Source: Pleurodeles waltl
Taxonomy: Eukaryota; Chordata; Amphibia; Caudata; Salamandridae
Length of the DNA stretch: 64,000 nt
Assembly: GCF_031143425.1 (NCBI RefSeq)
Contig: NC_090441.1
Location: 225,986,928-226,050,927 of the forward strand
Direction of reading: 5' to 3'
The notes under the pieces were generated by a model, which was not told the DNA's origin, made no database searches, and was given only the letters and a program-made list of their open reading frames with translations. Within the stretch, counting starts at the first letter, position 1, and each line of letters opens with the position of its first letter. The translations under genes were made by a program, and so were the position numbers. Below are positions 45,265 through 57,106 of the stretch, piece after piece.

Positions 45265-48259
45265 TGTAGGAAAGTACCATCTTGCCTGGCATGTTACCCC
45301 CATTTTTCACTGTATATATGTTGTTTTAGTTGTATGTGTCACTGGGACCCTGGTAACCCAGGGCCCCAGTGCTCATAAGTGTGCCTGAATGTGTTACCTG
45401 TGTAGTGACTAACTGTCTCACTGAGGCTCTGCTAATCAGAACCTCAGTGGTTATGCTCTCTCATTTCTTTCCAAATTGTCACTGACAGGCTAGTGACCAT
45501 TTTTACCAATTTACATTGGCATACTGGAACACCCTTATAATTCCCTAGTATATGGTACTGAGGTACCCAGGGTATTGGGGTTCCAGGAGATCCCTATGGG
45601 CTGCAGCATTTCTTTTGCCACCCATAGGGAGCTCTGACAATTCTTACACAGGCCTGCCACTGCAGCCTGAGTGAAATAACGTCCACGTTATTTCACAGCC
45701 ATTTTACACTGCACTTAAGTAACTTATAAGTCACCTATATGTCTAACCTTTACCTGGTAAAGGTTAGGTGCAAAGTTACTTAGTGTGAGGGCACCCTGGC
45801 ACTAGCCAAGGTGCCCCCACATTGTTCAGAGCCAATTCACTGAACTTTGTGAGTGCGGGGACACCATTACACGCGTGCACTACATATAGGTCACTACCTA
45901 TATGTAGCTTCACCATGGTAACTCCGAATATGGCCATGTAACATGTCTATGATCATGGAATTGCCCCCTCTATGCCATCCTGGCATTGTTGGTACAATTC
46001 CATGATCCCAGTGGTCTGTAGCACAGACCCTGGTACTGCCAGACTGCCCTTCCTGGGGTTTCACTGCAGCTGCTGCTGCTGCCAACCCCTCAGACAGGCA
46101 GCTGCCCTCCTGGGGTCCAGCCAGGCCTGGCCCAGGATGGCAGAACAAAGAACTTCCTCTGAGAGAGGGAGTGACACCCTCTCCCTTTGGAAAATGGTGT
46201 GAAGGCAGGGGAGGAGTAGCCTCCCCCAGCCTCTGGAAATGCTTTGTTGGGCACAGATGTGCCCAATTCTGCATAAGCCAGTCTACACCGGTTCAGGGAC
46301 CCCTTAGCCCCAGCTCTGGCGCGAAACTGGACAAAGGAAAGGGGAGTGACCACTCCCCTGACCTGCACCTCCCCTGGGAGGTGTCCAGAGCTCCTCCAGT
46401 GTGCTCCAGACCTCTGCCATCTTGGAAACAGAGGTGCTGCTGGCACACTGGACTGCTCTGAGTGGCCAGTGCCACCAGGTGACGTCAGAGACTCCTGCTG
46501 ATAGGCTCCTTCAGGTGTTAGTAGCCTTTCCTCTCTCCTAGGTAGCCAAACCCTCTTTTCTGGCTATTTAGGGTCTCTGTCTCTGGGGAAACTTTAGATA
46601 ACGAATGCAAGAGCTCATCCGAGTTCCTCTGCATCTCCCTCTTCACCTTCTGATAAGGAAACGACCGCTGACCGCGCTGGAAGCCTGCAAACCTGCAACA
46701 TAGTAGCAAAGACGACTACTGCAACTCTGTAACGCTGATCCTGCTGCCTTCTCGACTGTTTTCCTGCTTGTGCATGCTGTGGGGGTAGCCTGCCTCCTCT
46801 CTGCACCAGAAGCTCCGAAGAAATCTCCCGTGGGTCGACGGAATCTTCCCCCTGCAACCGCAGGCACCAAAAAGCTGCATCACCGGTCCCTTGGGTCTCC
46901 TCTCAGCACAACGAGCGAGGTCCCTCGAATCCAGCGACGCTGTCCAAGTGACCCCCACAGTCCAGTGACTCTTCAGCCCAAGTTTGGTGGAGGTAAGTCC
47001 TTGCCTCACCTCGCTGGGCTGCATTGCTGGGAACCGCGACTTTGCAGCTACTCCGGCCCCTGTGCACTTCCGGCAGAACTCCTTTGTGCACAGCCAAGCC
47101 TGGGTCCACGGCACTCTAACCTGCATTGCACGACTTTCTAAGTTGGTCTCCGGCGACGTGGGACTCCTTTGTGCAACTTCGGCGAGCACCGTTTCACGCA
47201 TCCTCGTAGTGCCTGTTTCTGGCACTTTTCCGGGTGCTACCTGCTTCAGTGAGGGCACTTTGTCTTGCCCGACGTCTCCTCTCTCTGCCGGTCCAATTTG
47301 CGACCTCCTGGTCCCTCCTGGGCCCCAGCAGCGTCCAAAAACGCCAAACGCTCGATTTGAGTGTAGCAAGGCTTGTTGGCGTCCTTCCGGCGGGAAAAAA
47401 CTTCTGCACGACTCTCCAATGCGAGCGGGATCCGTCCACCAAAGGGGAAGTCTCTATCCCTTTTCGTTCCTGCAGAAACCTCAGCTTCTTCTGTCCAGTC
47501 GAAGCTTCTTTGCACCCGCAGCTGGCATTTCCTGGGCATCTGCCCATCTCCGACTTGCTTGTGACTTTTGGACTTGGTCCCCTTGTTCCACAGGTACCCT
47601 AGATTGGAAATCCACAGTTGTTGCATTGCTGGTTTGTGTCTTTCCTGCATTATTCCTCTAACACGACTATTTTGTCCTTAGGGGAACTTTAGTGCACTTT
47701 GCACTCACTTTTCAGGGTCTTGGGGAGGGTTATTTTTCTAACTCTCACTATTTTCTAATAGTCCCAGCGACCCTCTACAAGGTCACATAGGTTTGGGGTC
47801 CATTCGTGGTTCGCATTCCACTTTTGGAGTATATGGTTTGTGTTGCCCCTATCCCTATGTTTCCCTATTGCATCCTATTGTAACTATACATTGTTTGCAC
47901 TGTTTTCTAAGACTATACTGCATATTTTTGCTATTGTGTATATATATCTTGTGTATATTTCCTATCCTCTCACTGAGGGTACACTCTAAGATACTTTGGC
48001 ATATTGTCATAAAAATAAAGTACCTTTATTTTTAGTATAACTGTGTATTGTGTTTTCTTATGATATTGTGCATATGACACTAAGTGGTACTGTAGTAGCT
48101 TCACACGTCTCCTAGTTCAGCCTAAGCTGCTCTGCTAAGCTACCATTATCTATCAGCCTAAGCTGCTAGACACCCTATACACTAATAAGGGATAACTGAG
48201 CCTGGTGCAAGGTGCAAGTACCCCTTGGTACCCACTACAAGCCAGTCCAGCCTCCTACA
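45265..48259 (+). repeat. Gmr1-B 5' LTR
   Basis: 2995 bp, complete, subtype CCTGGTAACCCAGG as in the solo LTR at 12083. CRE, GTAAGT donor, CACAG acceptor and AATAAA are all present. Confidence 0.95.
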
Positions 48260-48349
48260 TTGGTGGCAGCGGTGGGATATCAAGGGGTACTTGCACCTTG
48301 CACCAGGCTCAGTTATCCCTTATTAGTGTATAGGGTGTCTAGCAGCTTA
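48159..48349. repeat. perfect 69-bp inverted repeat across LTR/primer-site junction
   Basis: 48159-48227 (LTR end) is repeated exactly in reverse complement at 48281-48349, separated by 53 bases that include the LTR terminus and primer-binding site. Both arms share a substitution (GAGCCTGG instead of GGGCCTGG) not seen in the other LTRs of the window. The inverted arm therefore came from this LTR. Confidence 0.93.
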
Positions 48350-50278
48350 GTTAGGGGTCCACTCACACTTGTAAAGGAGGGTTGGGAACAACCTTTAAAA
48401 GCTCCTAAGCAGGATATTGTGGATTATGTACTTGGCCTCAGATCAAGGATGGCTGAGTACATGAAAAAGGCCAGTAAAAACCTTCAGGCCAGCCAAGAGC
48501 TCCAGAAGCAATGGCATGATCAGAAGGCTGTTTTGGTTCAGTACCAACCAGGGCAGAAAGTGTGGGTCTTGGAGCCTGTGGCCCCAAGAGCACTCCAAGA
48601 TAAATGGAGTGGACCCCACACAATTGTTGAAAAGAAGGGTGAAGTCACCTACTTGGTTGACTTAGGCACTGCCAGGAGTCCCCTTAGGGTGCTCCATGTC
48701 AACCGCCTGAAACCCTACTATGACAGGGCTGATCTCACCCTGCTCATGGCAACAGATGAGGGACAGGAAGAAGACAGTGATCCTCTACCTGATCTCTTCT
48801 CTTCCACAGAACAAGATGCTCTTGTGGAAGGTGTAGTTTTGGCTGATTGTCTTACTGCTGAGCAGAAAGATAATTGCATAAATCTCCTAGGACAATTTTC
48901 AGAACTCTTCTCTACTGTGCCAGGCACCACTTCTTGGTGTGAGCACACTATAGATACTGGAGACAGTTTACCTGTCAAAAGTCAGATCTATAGGCAGCCT
49001 GACCATGTCAGGGACTGCATAAAGCAAGAAGTTCAGAAAATGTTGGAACTAGGAGTGGTTGAGCACTCTGACAGTCCATGGGCTTCTCCTGTGGTACTGG
49101 TACCAAAACCCAATTCTAAAGATGGAAAGAAGGAAATGAGGTTTTGTGTAGACTATAGAGGTCTCAACTTGGTAACCAAAACTGATGCTCACCCTATACC
49201 CAGGGCAGATGAGCTTATAGATACACTGGCATCTGCCAAGTATCTAAGCACTTTTGATTTGACTGCAGGGTATTGGCAGATCAAATTGTCAGAAGATGCT
49301 AAACCTAAGACTGCATTTTCTACCATTGGAGGACATTACCAGTTTACTGTAATGCCTTTTGGTTTGAAAAATGCACCTGCCACTTTTCAGAGGTTGGTGA
49401 ACACAGTCCTGCAAGGGCTGGAAGCTTTCAGTGCAGCATATTTGGACGATATAGCTGTCTTTAGCTCCAGCTGGGATGATCACCTGGTCCACCTTTGGAA
49501 AGTTTTGGAGGCTCTGCAAAAGGCAGGCCTCACTATCAAGGCTTCAAAGTGCCAGATAGGGCAGGGTAAGGTGGTTTATCTGGGACACCTTGTTGGTGGG
49601 GAACAGATTGCACCACTTCAGGGGAAAATCCAAACTATAATTGATTGGGTTCCCCCTACCAATCAGACTCAGGTGAGAGCCTTCCTAGGCCTCACTGGGT
49701 ATTACAGGAGGTTCATTAAGAACTATGGATCCATTGCAGCCCCTCTTAATGACCTCACATCCAAGAAAATGCCTAAAAAGGTATTATGGACAACAAGCTG
49801 TCAGAAAGCTTTTGAGGAGCTGAAGCAGGCCATGTGCTCTGCACCTGTCCTGAAAAGCCCTTGTTACTCTAAAAAATTCTATGTCCAAACTGATGCATCT
49901 GAATTAGGAGTAGGGGCAGTCCTATCACAACTTAATTCTGAGGGCCAGGATCAACCTGTTGCTTTTATTAGTAGGAGGTTGACCCCTAGAGAAAAGCGTT
50001 GGTCTGCCATTGAGAGGGAGGCCTTTGCTGTGGTCTGGGCTCTGAAGAAGTTGAGGCCATACCTGTTTGGCACTCACTTCATTGTTCAGACAGACCACAA
50101 ACCTCTACTTTGGCTAAAACAAATGAAAGGTGAAAATCCTAAATTGTTGAGGTGGTCCATATCCCTACAGGGAATGGACTATACAGTGGAACATAGACCT
50201 GGGAGTAGCCACTCCAATGCAGATGGACTCTCCAGATATTTCCACTTAGACAATGAAGACTCATCAGGTAATGGCTAG
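48350..50278 (+). CDS. Gmr1-B truncated pol (integrase C-terminus, RT, RNase H), open frame
   Basis: Internal sequence resumes at the position equivalent to 30657 in A, so gag, protease and the integrase core are deleted. From there the frame is open to 50278: integrase C-terminal region, RT (FCVDYRGLN, MPFGLKNAPATF, YLDD at 49439-49450) and RNase H (TDASELGVGAVLSQ, then ERPG-like HRPGSSHSNADGLSR). Upstream the frame stays open through the inverted repeat into the LTR (ATG at 48212), by chance. It has no in-frame stop. Without gag it could act only with proteins of other copies. Confidence 0.85.
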   Translation, partial: VRGPLTLVKEGWEQPLKAPKQDIVDYVLGLRSRMAEYMKKASKNLQASQELQKQWHDQKAVLVQYQPGQKVWVLEPVAPRALQDKWSGPHTIVEKKGEVTYLVDLGTARSPLRVLHVNRLKPYYDRADLTLLMATDEGQEEDSDPLPDLFSSTEQDALVEGVVLADCLTAEQKDNCINLLGQFSELFSTVPGTTSWCEHTIDTGDSLPVKSQIYRQPDHVRDCIKQEVQKMLELGVVEHSDSPWASPVVLVPKPNSKDGKKEMRFCVDYRGLNLVTKTDAHPIPRADELIDTLASAKYLSTFDLTAGYWQIKLSEDAKPKTAFSTIGGHYQFTVMPFGLKNAPATFQRLVNTVLQGLEAFSAAYLDDIAVFSSSWDDHLVHLWKVLEALQKAGLTIKASKCQIGQGKVVYLGHLVGGEQIAPLQGKIQTIIDWVPPTNQTQVRAFLGLTGYYRRFIKNYGSIAAPLNDLTSKKMPKKVLWTTSCQKAFEELKQAMCSAPVLKSPCYSKKFYVQTDASELGVGAVLSQLNSEGQDQPVAFISRRLTPREKRWSAIEREAFAVVWALKKLRPYLFGTHFIVQTDHKPLLWLKQMKGENPKLLRWSISLQGMDYTVEHRPGSSHSNADGLSRYFHLDNEDSSGNG

Positions 50279-50308
50279 TCTTATTGTCCTTCGTTTGGGG
50301 GGGGGTTG

Positions 50309-52697
50309 TGTAGGAAAGTACCATCTTGCCTGGCATGTTACCCCCATTTTTCACTGTATATATGTTGTTTTAGTTGTATGTGTCACTGGGACCCTGGTAA
50401 CCCAGGGCCCCAGTGCTCATAAGTGTGCCTGAATGTGTTACCTGTGTAGTGACTAACTGTCTCACTGAGGCTCTGCTAATCAGAACCTCAGTGGTTATGC
50501 TCTCTCATTTCTTTCCAAATTGTCACTGACAGGCTAGTGACCATTTTTACCAATTTACATTGGCTTACTGGAACACCCTTATAATTCCCTAGTATATGGT
50601 ACTGAGGTACCCAGGGTATTGGGGTTCCAGGAGATCCCTATGGGCTGCAGCATTTCTTTTGCCACCCATAGGGAGCTCTGACAATTCTTACACAGGCCTG
50701 CCACTGCAGCCTGAGTGAAATAACGTCCACGTTATTTCACAGCCATTTTACACTGCACTTAAGTAACTTATAAGTCACCTATATGTCTAACCTTTACCTG
50801 GTAAAGGTTAGGTGCAAAGTTACTTAGTGTGAGGGCACCCTGGCACTAGCCAAGGTGCCCCCACATTGTTCAGAGCCAATTCACTGAACTTTGTGAGTGC
50901 GGGGACACCATTACACGCGTGCACTACATATAGGTCACTACCTTTATGTAGCTTCACCATGGTAACTCCGAATATGGCCATGTAACATGTCTATGATCAT
51001 GGAATTGCCCCCTCTATGCCATCCTGGCATTGTTGGTACAATTCCATGATCCCAGTGGTCTGTAGCACAGACCCTGGTACTGCCAGACTGCCCTTCCTGG
51101 GGTTTCACTGCAGCTGCTGCTGCTGCCAACCCCTCAGACAGGCAGCTGCCCTCCTGGGGTCCAGCCAGGCCTGGCCCAGGATGGCAGAACAAAGAACTTC
51201 CTCTGAGAGAGGGAGTGACACCCTCTCCCTTTGGAAAATGGTGTGAAGGCAGGGGAGGAGTAGCCTCCCCCAGCCTCTGGAAATGCTTTGTTGGGCACAG
51301 ATGTGCCCAATTCTGCATAAGCCAGTCTACACCGGTTCAGGGACCCCTTAGCCCCTGCTCTGGCGCGAAACTGGACAAAGGAAAGGGGAGTGACCACTCC
51401 CCTGACCTGCACCTCCCCTGGGAGGTGTCCAGAGCTCCTCCAGTGTGCTCCAGACCTCTGCCATCTTGGAAACAGAGGTGCTGCTGGCACACTGGACTGC
51501 TCTGAGTGGCCAGTGCCACCAGGTGACGTCAGAGACTCCTGCTGATAGGCTCCTTCAGGTGTTAGTAGCCTTTCCTCTCTCCTAGGTAGCCAAACCCTCT
51601 TTTCTGGCTATTTAGGGTCTCTGTCTCTGGGGAAACTTTAGATAACGAATGCAAGAGCTCATCCGAGTTCCTCTGCATCTCCCTCTTCACCTTCTGATAA
51701 GGAAACGACCGCTGACCGCGCTGGAAGCCTGCAAACCTGCAACATAGTAGCAAAGACGACTACTGCAACTCTGTAACGCTGATCCTGCTGCCTTCTCGAC
51801 TGTTTTCCTGCTTGTGCATGCTGTGGGGGTAGCCTGCCTCCTCTCTGCACCAGAAGCTCCGAAGAAATCTCCCGTGGGTCAACGGAATCTTCCCCCTGCA
51901 ACCGCAGGCACCAAAAAGCTGCATCACCGGTCCCTTGGGTCTCCTCTCAGCACGACGAGCGAGGTCCCTCGAATCCAGCAACTCTGTCCAAGTGACTCCC
52001 ACAGTCCAGTGACTCTTCAGTCCAAGTTTGGTGGAGGTAAGTCCTTGCCTCACCTCGCTGGGCTGCATTGCTGGGAACCGCGACTTTTGCAGCTACTCCG
52101 GCCCCTGTGCACTTCCGGCGGAAATCCTTTGTGCACAGCCAAGCCTTGGTCCACGGCACTCTAACCTGCATTGCACGACTTTCTAAGTTGGTCTCCGGCG
52201 ACGTGGGACTTCTTTGTGCGACTTCGGGTGAGCACCGTTTCACGCATCTTTGTAGTGCCAGTTTCTGGCACTTCTCCGGGTGGTACCTGCTGCTGAGAGG
52301 GCTCCTTGTCTTGCTCGATGTCCCTTCTCTCTCCTGGTCAAATTTGCGACGTCCTGGTCCCTCCAGGGCCACAGCAGCGTCCAAAAATGCTAACCGCACG
52401 ATTTGCAGCTAGCAAGGCTTTTTGGCATTCTTTCGGCGGGAAACCACTTCTGCACGACTCTACAAGGCGAGAGGGATCCGTCTTCGAAAGGGGAAGTCTC
52501 AAGCCCTTTGCGTTCCTGCAGAAACCGCAGCTTCTTCAGTCCAGTCGAAGCTTCTTTGCACCCGCAGCTGGCATTTCCTGGGCATCTGCCCATCTCCGAC
52601 TTGCTTCTGACTTTTGGACTTGGTCCCCTTGTTCCACAGGTACCCCAGATTGGAAATCCAGCGTTGTTGCATTGTTGGTTTGTGTCTTTCCTGCATT
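50309..52697 (+). repeat. mosaic Gmr1 LTR, truncated, fused to gag
   Basis: The first 1.6 kb is almost identical to the B 5' LTR; after about 51950 it switches to the other LTR subtype (GGGTGAGCACC and others). It stops at TTTCCTGCATTA and continues with GCAGCAGTATTCC from gag. U5, primer site and gag start are absent. Confidence 0.9.
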
Positions 52698-55600
52698 AGC
52701 AGCAGTATTCCCCATAGTCATCCTGCAAAAGAGCATGATTCCAGGAATCTGCATAAGATAGTTCCCCCTTATAAGGAGGGGGATGACATTACCAAGTGGT
52801 TTGCTGCACTTGAGAGGGCCTGTGCTGTACAGGATGTCCCTCAAAGGCAGTGGGCTGCTATCCTATGGCTATCATTTAGTGGAAAAGGTAGGGATAGGCT
52901 CCTTACTGTAAAAGAAAATGAAGCTAATGATTACAAAGTTCTTAAGAATGCACTCCTTGATGGTTATGGCTTAAACACTGAACAATACAGGATAAAGTTC
53001 AGAGAGACCAAAAAGGAGTCTTCACAAGACTGGGTTGATTTCATTGACCATTCAGTGAAGGCCTTGGAGGGGTGGTTACATGGCAGTAAAGTTACTGATT
53101 ATGACAGCCTGTATAACTTGATCCTGAGAGAGCATATTCTTAATAATTGTGTGTCTGATTTGTTGCACCAGTACTTGGTGGACTCTGATCTGACCTCTCC
53201 CCAAGAATTGGGAAAGAAGGCAGACAAATGGGTCAGAACAAGGGTGAACAGAAAAGTTCATACAGGGGGTGACAAAGATGGCAACAAGAAGAAGGATGGT
53301 AAGTCTTCAGACAAGGGTGGGGACAAATCTAAAAATGAGTCTTCATCAGGCCCACAAAAACACTCTGGTGGGGGTGGTGGGCCCAAATCCTCTTCTAATC
53401 AAAACAAGGAAAAGAAACCATGGTGCTATTTATGTAAAATAAAAGGCCATTGGACAACAGATCCCAGTTGTCCAAAGAAAAGCACCAAGCCTCCTACCAC
53501 TACAACCCCTACTGCTACACCTAGTGTCCCTACTAATAGCAGTGGTGGTGGGAGCAAACCTACTAATAGCCAATCCAAGGGAGTAGCTGGGCTCACTATT
53601 GGTAACTTAGTTGGGGTTGGCCTTGTTAGGGAGGCCACAGAGGCTGTGTTAGTCTCTGAGGGGGCTATTGATTTAGCCACCTTAGTTGCTTGTCCCCTTA
53701 ATATGGATAAGTACAAGCAGCTACCCCTAATAAATGGTGTTGAGGTTCAGGCCTACAGGGACACTGGAGCCAGTGTGACTATGGTCATAGAGAAACTGGT
53801 CCACCCTGAACAACACCTACTTGGTCACCAGTACCAAGTAACCGATGCTCACAACAACACACTTAGCCACCCCATGGCTGTTGTTAATCTCAACTGGGGG
53901 GGGGTTACTGGTCCAAAGAAAGTTGTGGTAGCTTCAGATTTACCTGTAGACTGTCTATTAGGGAATGATTTGGAGACATCAGCTTGGTCAGATGTGGAGT
54001 TGGAGGCCCATGCAGCAATGCTGGGCATCCCAGGGCATATTTCTGCTTTAACAAGGGCTCAGGCCAAAAAGCAAAAAGGACAGGGAAGCTTGGATCCTGG
54101 AACAATGGACCAAGTGCTCCCTAAAGCTAGGGCTAGTAGAAGCAAACCACTTCCTACTATCCCTCCCTCTACAGTGGATTCTACTTCTGAGGAAGAGGAA
54201 TTCCCTCCCTGTGCAGAACCTACACCAGAGGAGCTTCAAGCAGACACTGCTGAGCTTTTGGGTGAAGGGGGGCCTGCCAGGGAGGAGCTGAGTGTGGCAC
54301 AGCAAACCTGTCCCACATTAGAGGGTCTCAGACAGCAAGCTGTCAAACAGGCTAATGGGGATGTCAGTGACTCTCACAGAGTTTACTGGGAGGACAACCT
54401 CTTGTACACTGAGCACAGGGATCCTAAACCTGGAGCTGCCAGGAGACTAGTGATTCCTCAGGAGTACTGGAAGTTCCTCCTAACTCTTGCCCACGACATT
54501 CCCCTAGCTGGGCACCTGGGTCAAATGAAAACTTGGGACAGACTGGTTCCATTGTTTCATTGGCCTAAGATGTCTGAGGACACAAAAGATTTTTGTAAGT
54601 CCTGTGAAACCTGTCAAGCCAGTGGCAAAACAGGTGGCACTCCAAAGGCACCCCTTATTCCACTGCCTGTGGTTGGGGTTCCCTTTAAAAGGGTAGGGGT
54701 TGATAGTTGGCCCCCTTGACCCTCCTACTGCTTCAGTCAATAGGTTTATCTTGGTGGTAGTGGACCATGCCACAAGATATCCTGAAGCAATTCCTTGAAG
54801 GACCACTACAGCACCTGCAGTGGCAAAGGCCCTCCTGGGAATATTTTCTAGGGTGGGCTTCCCAAAGGAAGTAGTATCAGACAGGGGAAGCAATTTCATG
54901 TCTGCATACTTAAAGGCCATGTGGAAGGAGTGTGGTGTAACTTACAAGTTCACAACACCCTATCATCCACAAACAAATGGACTGGTGGAGAGATTTAATA
55001 AAACTCTCAAAGGCATGATTATGGGTCTCCCTGAAAAACTCCGCAGGAGATGGGATATCCTTCTACCATGCCTCCTTTTTGCCTACAGGGAGGTACCCCA
55101 GAAAGGAGTGGGCTTCAGCCCCTTTGAACTTCTTTTTGGACACCCTGTTAGGGGTCCACTCACACTTGTAAAGGAGGGTTGGGAACAACCTTTAAAAGGT
55201 CCTAAGCAGGATATTGTGGATTATGTACTTGGCCTCAGATCAAGGATGGCTGAGTATATGAAAAAGGCCAGCAAAAACCTTCAGGCCAGCCAAGAGCTCC
55301 AGAAGCAATGGCATGATCAGAAGGCTGTTTTGGTTCAGTACCAACCAGGGCAGAAAGTGTGGGTCTTGGAGCCTGTGGCCCCAAGAGCACTCCAAGATAA
55401 ATGGAGTGGACCCCACACAATTGTTGAAAAGAAGGGAGAAGTCACCTATTTAGTTGACTTAGGCACTGCCAGGAGTCCCCTTAGGGTGCTCCATGTCAAC
55501 CGCCTGAAACCCTACTATGACAGGGCTGATCTCACCCTGCTCATGGCAACTGATGAGGGACAGGAAGAAAACAGTGATCCTCTACCTGATCTCTTCTCTT

Positions 55601-57075
55601 CCACAGAACAAGATGCTCTTGTGGAAGGTGTAGTTTTGGCTGATTGTCTTACTGCTGAGCAGAAAGACCATTGCATAAATCTCCTAGATCAATTCTCTGA
55701 ACTCTTCTCTACTATGCCAGGTACCACTTCTTGGTGTGAGCACACTATAGATACTGGAGACAGTTTACCTGTCAAAAGTAAGATCTATAGGCAGCCTGAC
55801 CATGTCAGGGACTGCATAAAGCAAGAGGTCCAGAAAATGTTAGAACTAGGAGTGGTTGAGCACTCTGAAAGTCCATGGGCTTCTCCTGTGGTACTTGTAC
55901 CAAAACCCCATTCCAAAGATGGAAAGAAGGAAATGCGGTTTTGTGTAGACTATAGAGGTCTCAACTTGGTAACCAAAACTGATGCTCACCCTATACCCAG
56001 GGCAGATGAGCTCATAGATACACTGGCATCTGCCAAGTATCTAAGCAATTTTGATTTGACTGCAGGGTATTGGCAGATCAAATTGTCAGAAGATGCTAAA
56101 CCTATGACTGCATTTTCAACCATTGGAGGACATTACCAGTTTACTGTAATGCCTTTTGGTTTGAAAAATGCACCTGCCACTTTTCAAAGGTTGGTGAACA
56201 CAGTCCTGCAAGGGCTGGAAGCTTTCAGTGCAGCATATTTGGACGATATAGCTGTCTTTAGCTCCAGCTGGGATGATCACCTGGTCCACCTATGGAAAGT
56301 TTTAGAGGCCCTGCAAAAGGCAGGCCTCACTATCAAGGCTTCAAAGTGCCAGATAGGGCAGGGTAAGGTGGTTTATCTGGGACACCTTGTTGGTGGGGAA
56401 CAGATTGCACCACTTCAGGGGAAAATCCAAACAATTATTGATTGGATTCCCCCTACCACTCAGACTCAGGTGAGAGCCTTCCTAGGCCTCACTGGGTATT
56501 ACAGGAGGTTCATTAAGAACTATGGCTCCATTGCAGCCCCTCTTAATGACCTCACATCCAAAAGGATGCCTAAAAAGGTATTGTGGACAGCTAACTGTCA
56601 GAAAGCTTTTGAGGAGCTGAAGCAGGCCATGTGCTCTGCACCTGTCCTGAAAAGCCCTTGTTACTCTAAAAAATTCTATGTCCAAACTGATGCATCTGAA
56701 GTAGGAGTAGGGGCAGTTCTATCACAACTTAATTCTGAGGGCCAGGATCAACCTGTTGTTTTTATTAGTAGGAGGTTGACCCCTAGAGAAAAGCGTTGGT
56801 CTGCCATTGAGAGGGAGGCCTTTGCTGTGGTCTGGGCTCTGAAGAAGTTGAGGCCATACCTGTTTGGCACTCACTTCATTGTTCAGACAGACCACAAACC
56901 TCTACTTTGGCTAAAACAAATGAAAGGTGAAAATCCTAGATTGTTGAGGTGGTCCATATCCCTACAGGGAATGGACTATACAGTGGAACATAGACCTGGG
57001 AGTAGCCACTCCAATGCAGATGGACTCTCCAGATATTTCCACTTAGACAATGAAGACTCATCAGGTCATGGCTAG
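52698..57075 (+). pseudogene. Gmr1-C gag-pol, 5' truncated, two close breaks
   Basis: Starts inside gag at the position of 28195 in A, so the SAP-like domain and coiled coil are missing. The zinc knuckle, DTGAS protease and integrase zinc finger are intact. Around 54710 a two-base deletion ends the first frame at 54719, and a TGA near 54797 follows; both lie in the integrase core. From 54820 the frame is open for 751 codons: rest of integrase (SDRGSNF, GLVERFNK), RT (YLDD at 56236-56247) and RNase H. The protease lacks 12 bases present in A, between two CAGATTTA copies. The chimeric first frame could begin in LTR sequence at 52614. Confidence 0.9.
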
Positions 57076-57106
57076 TCTTATTGTCCTTCGTTTGGGGGGG
57101 GGGTTG

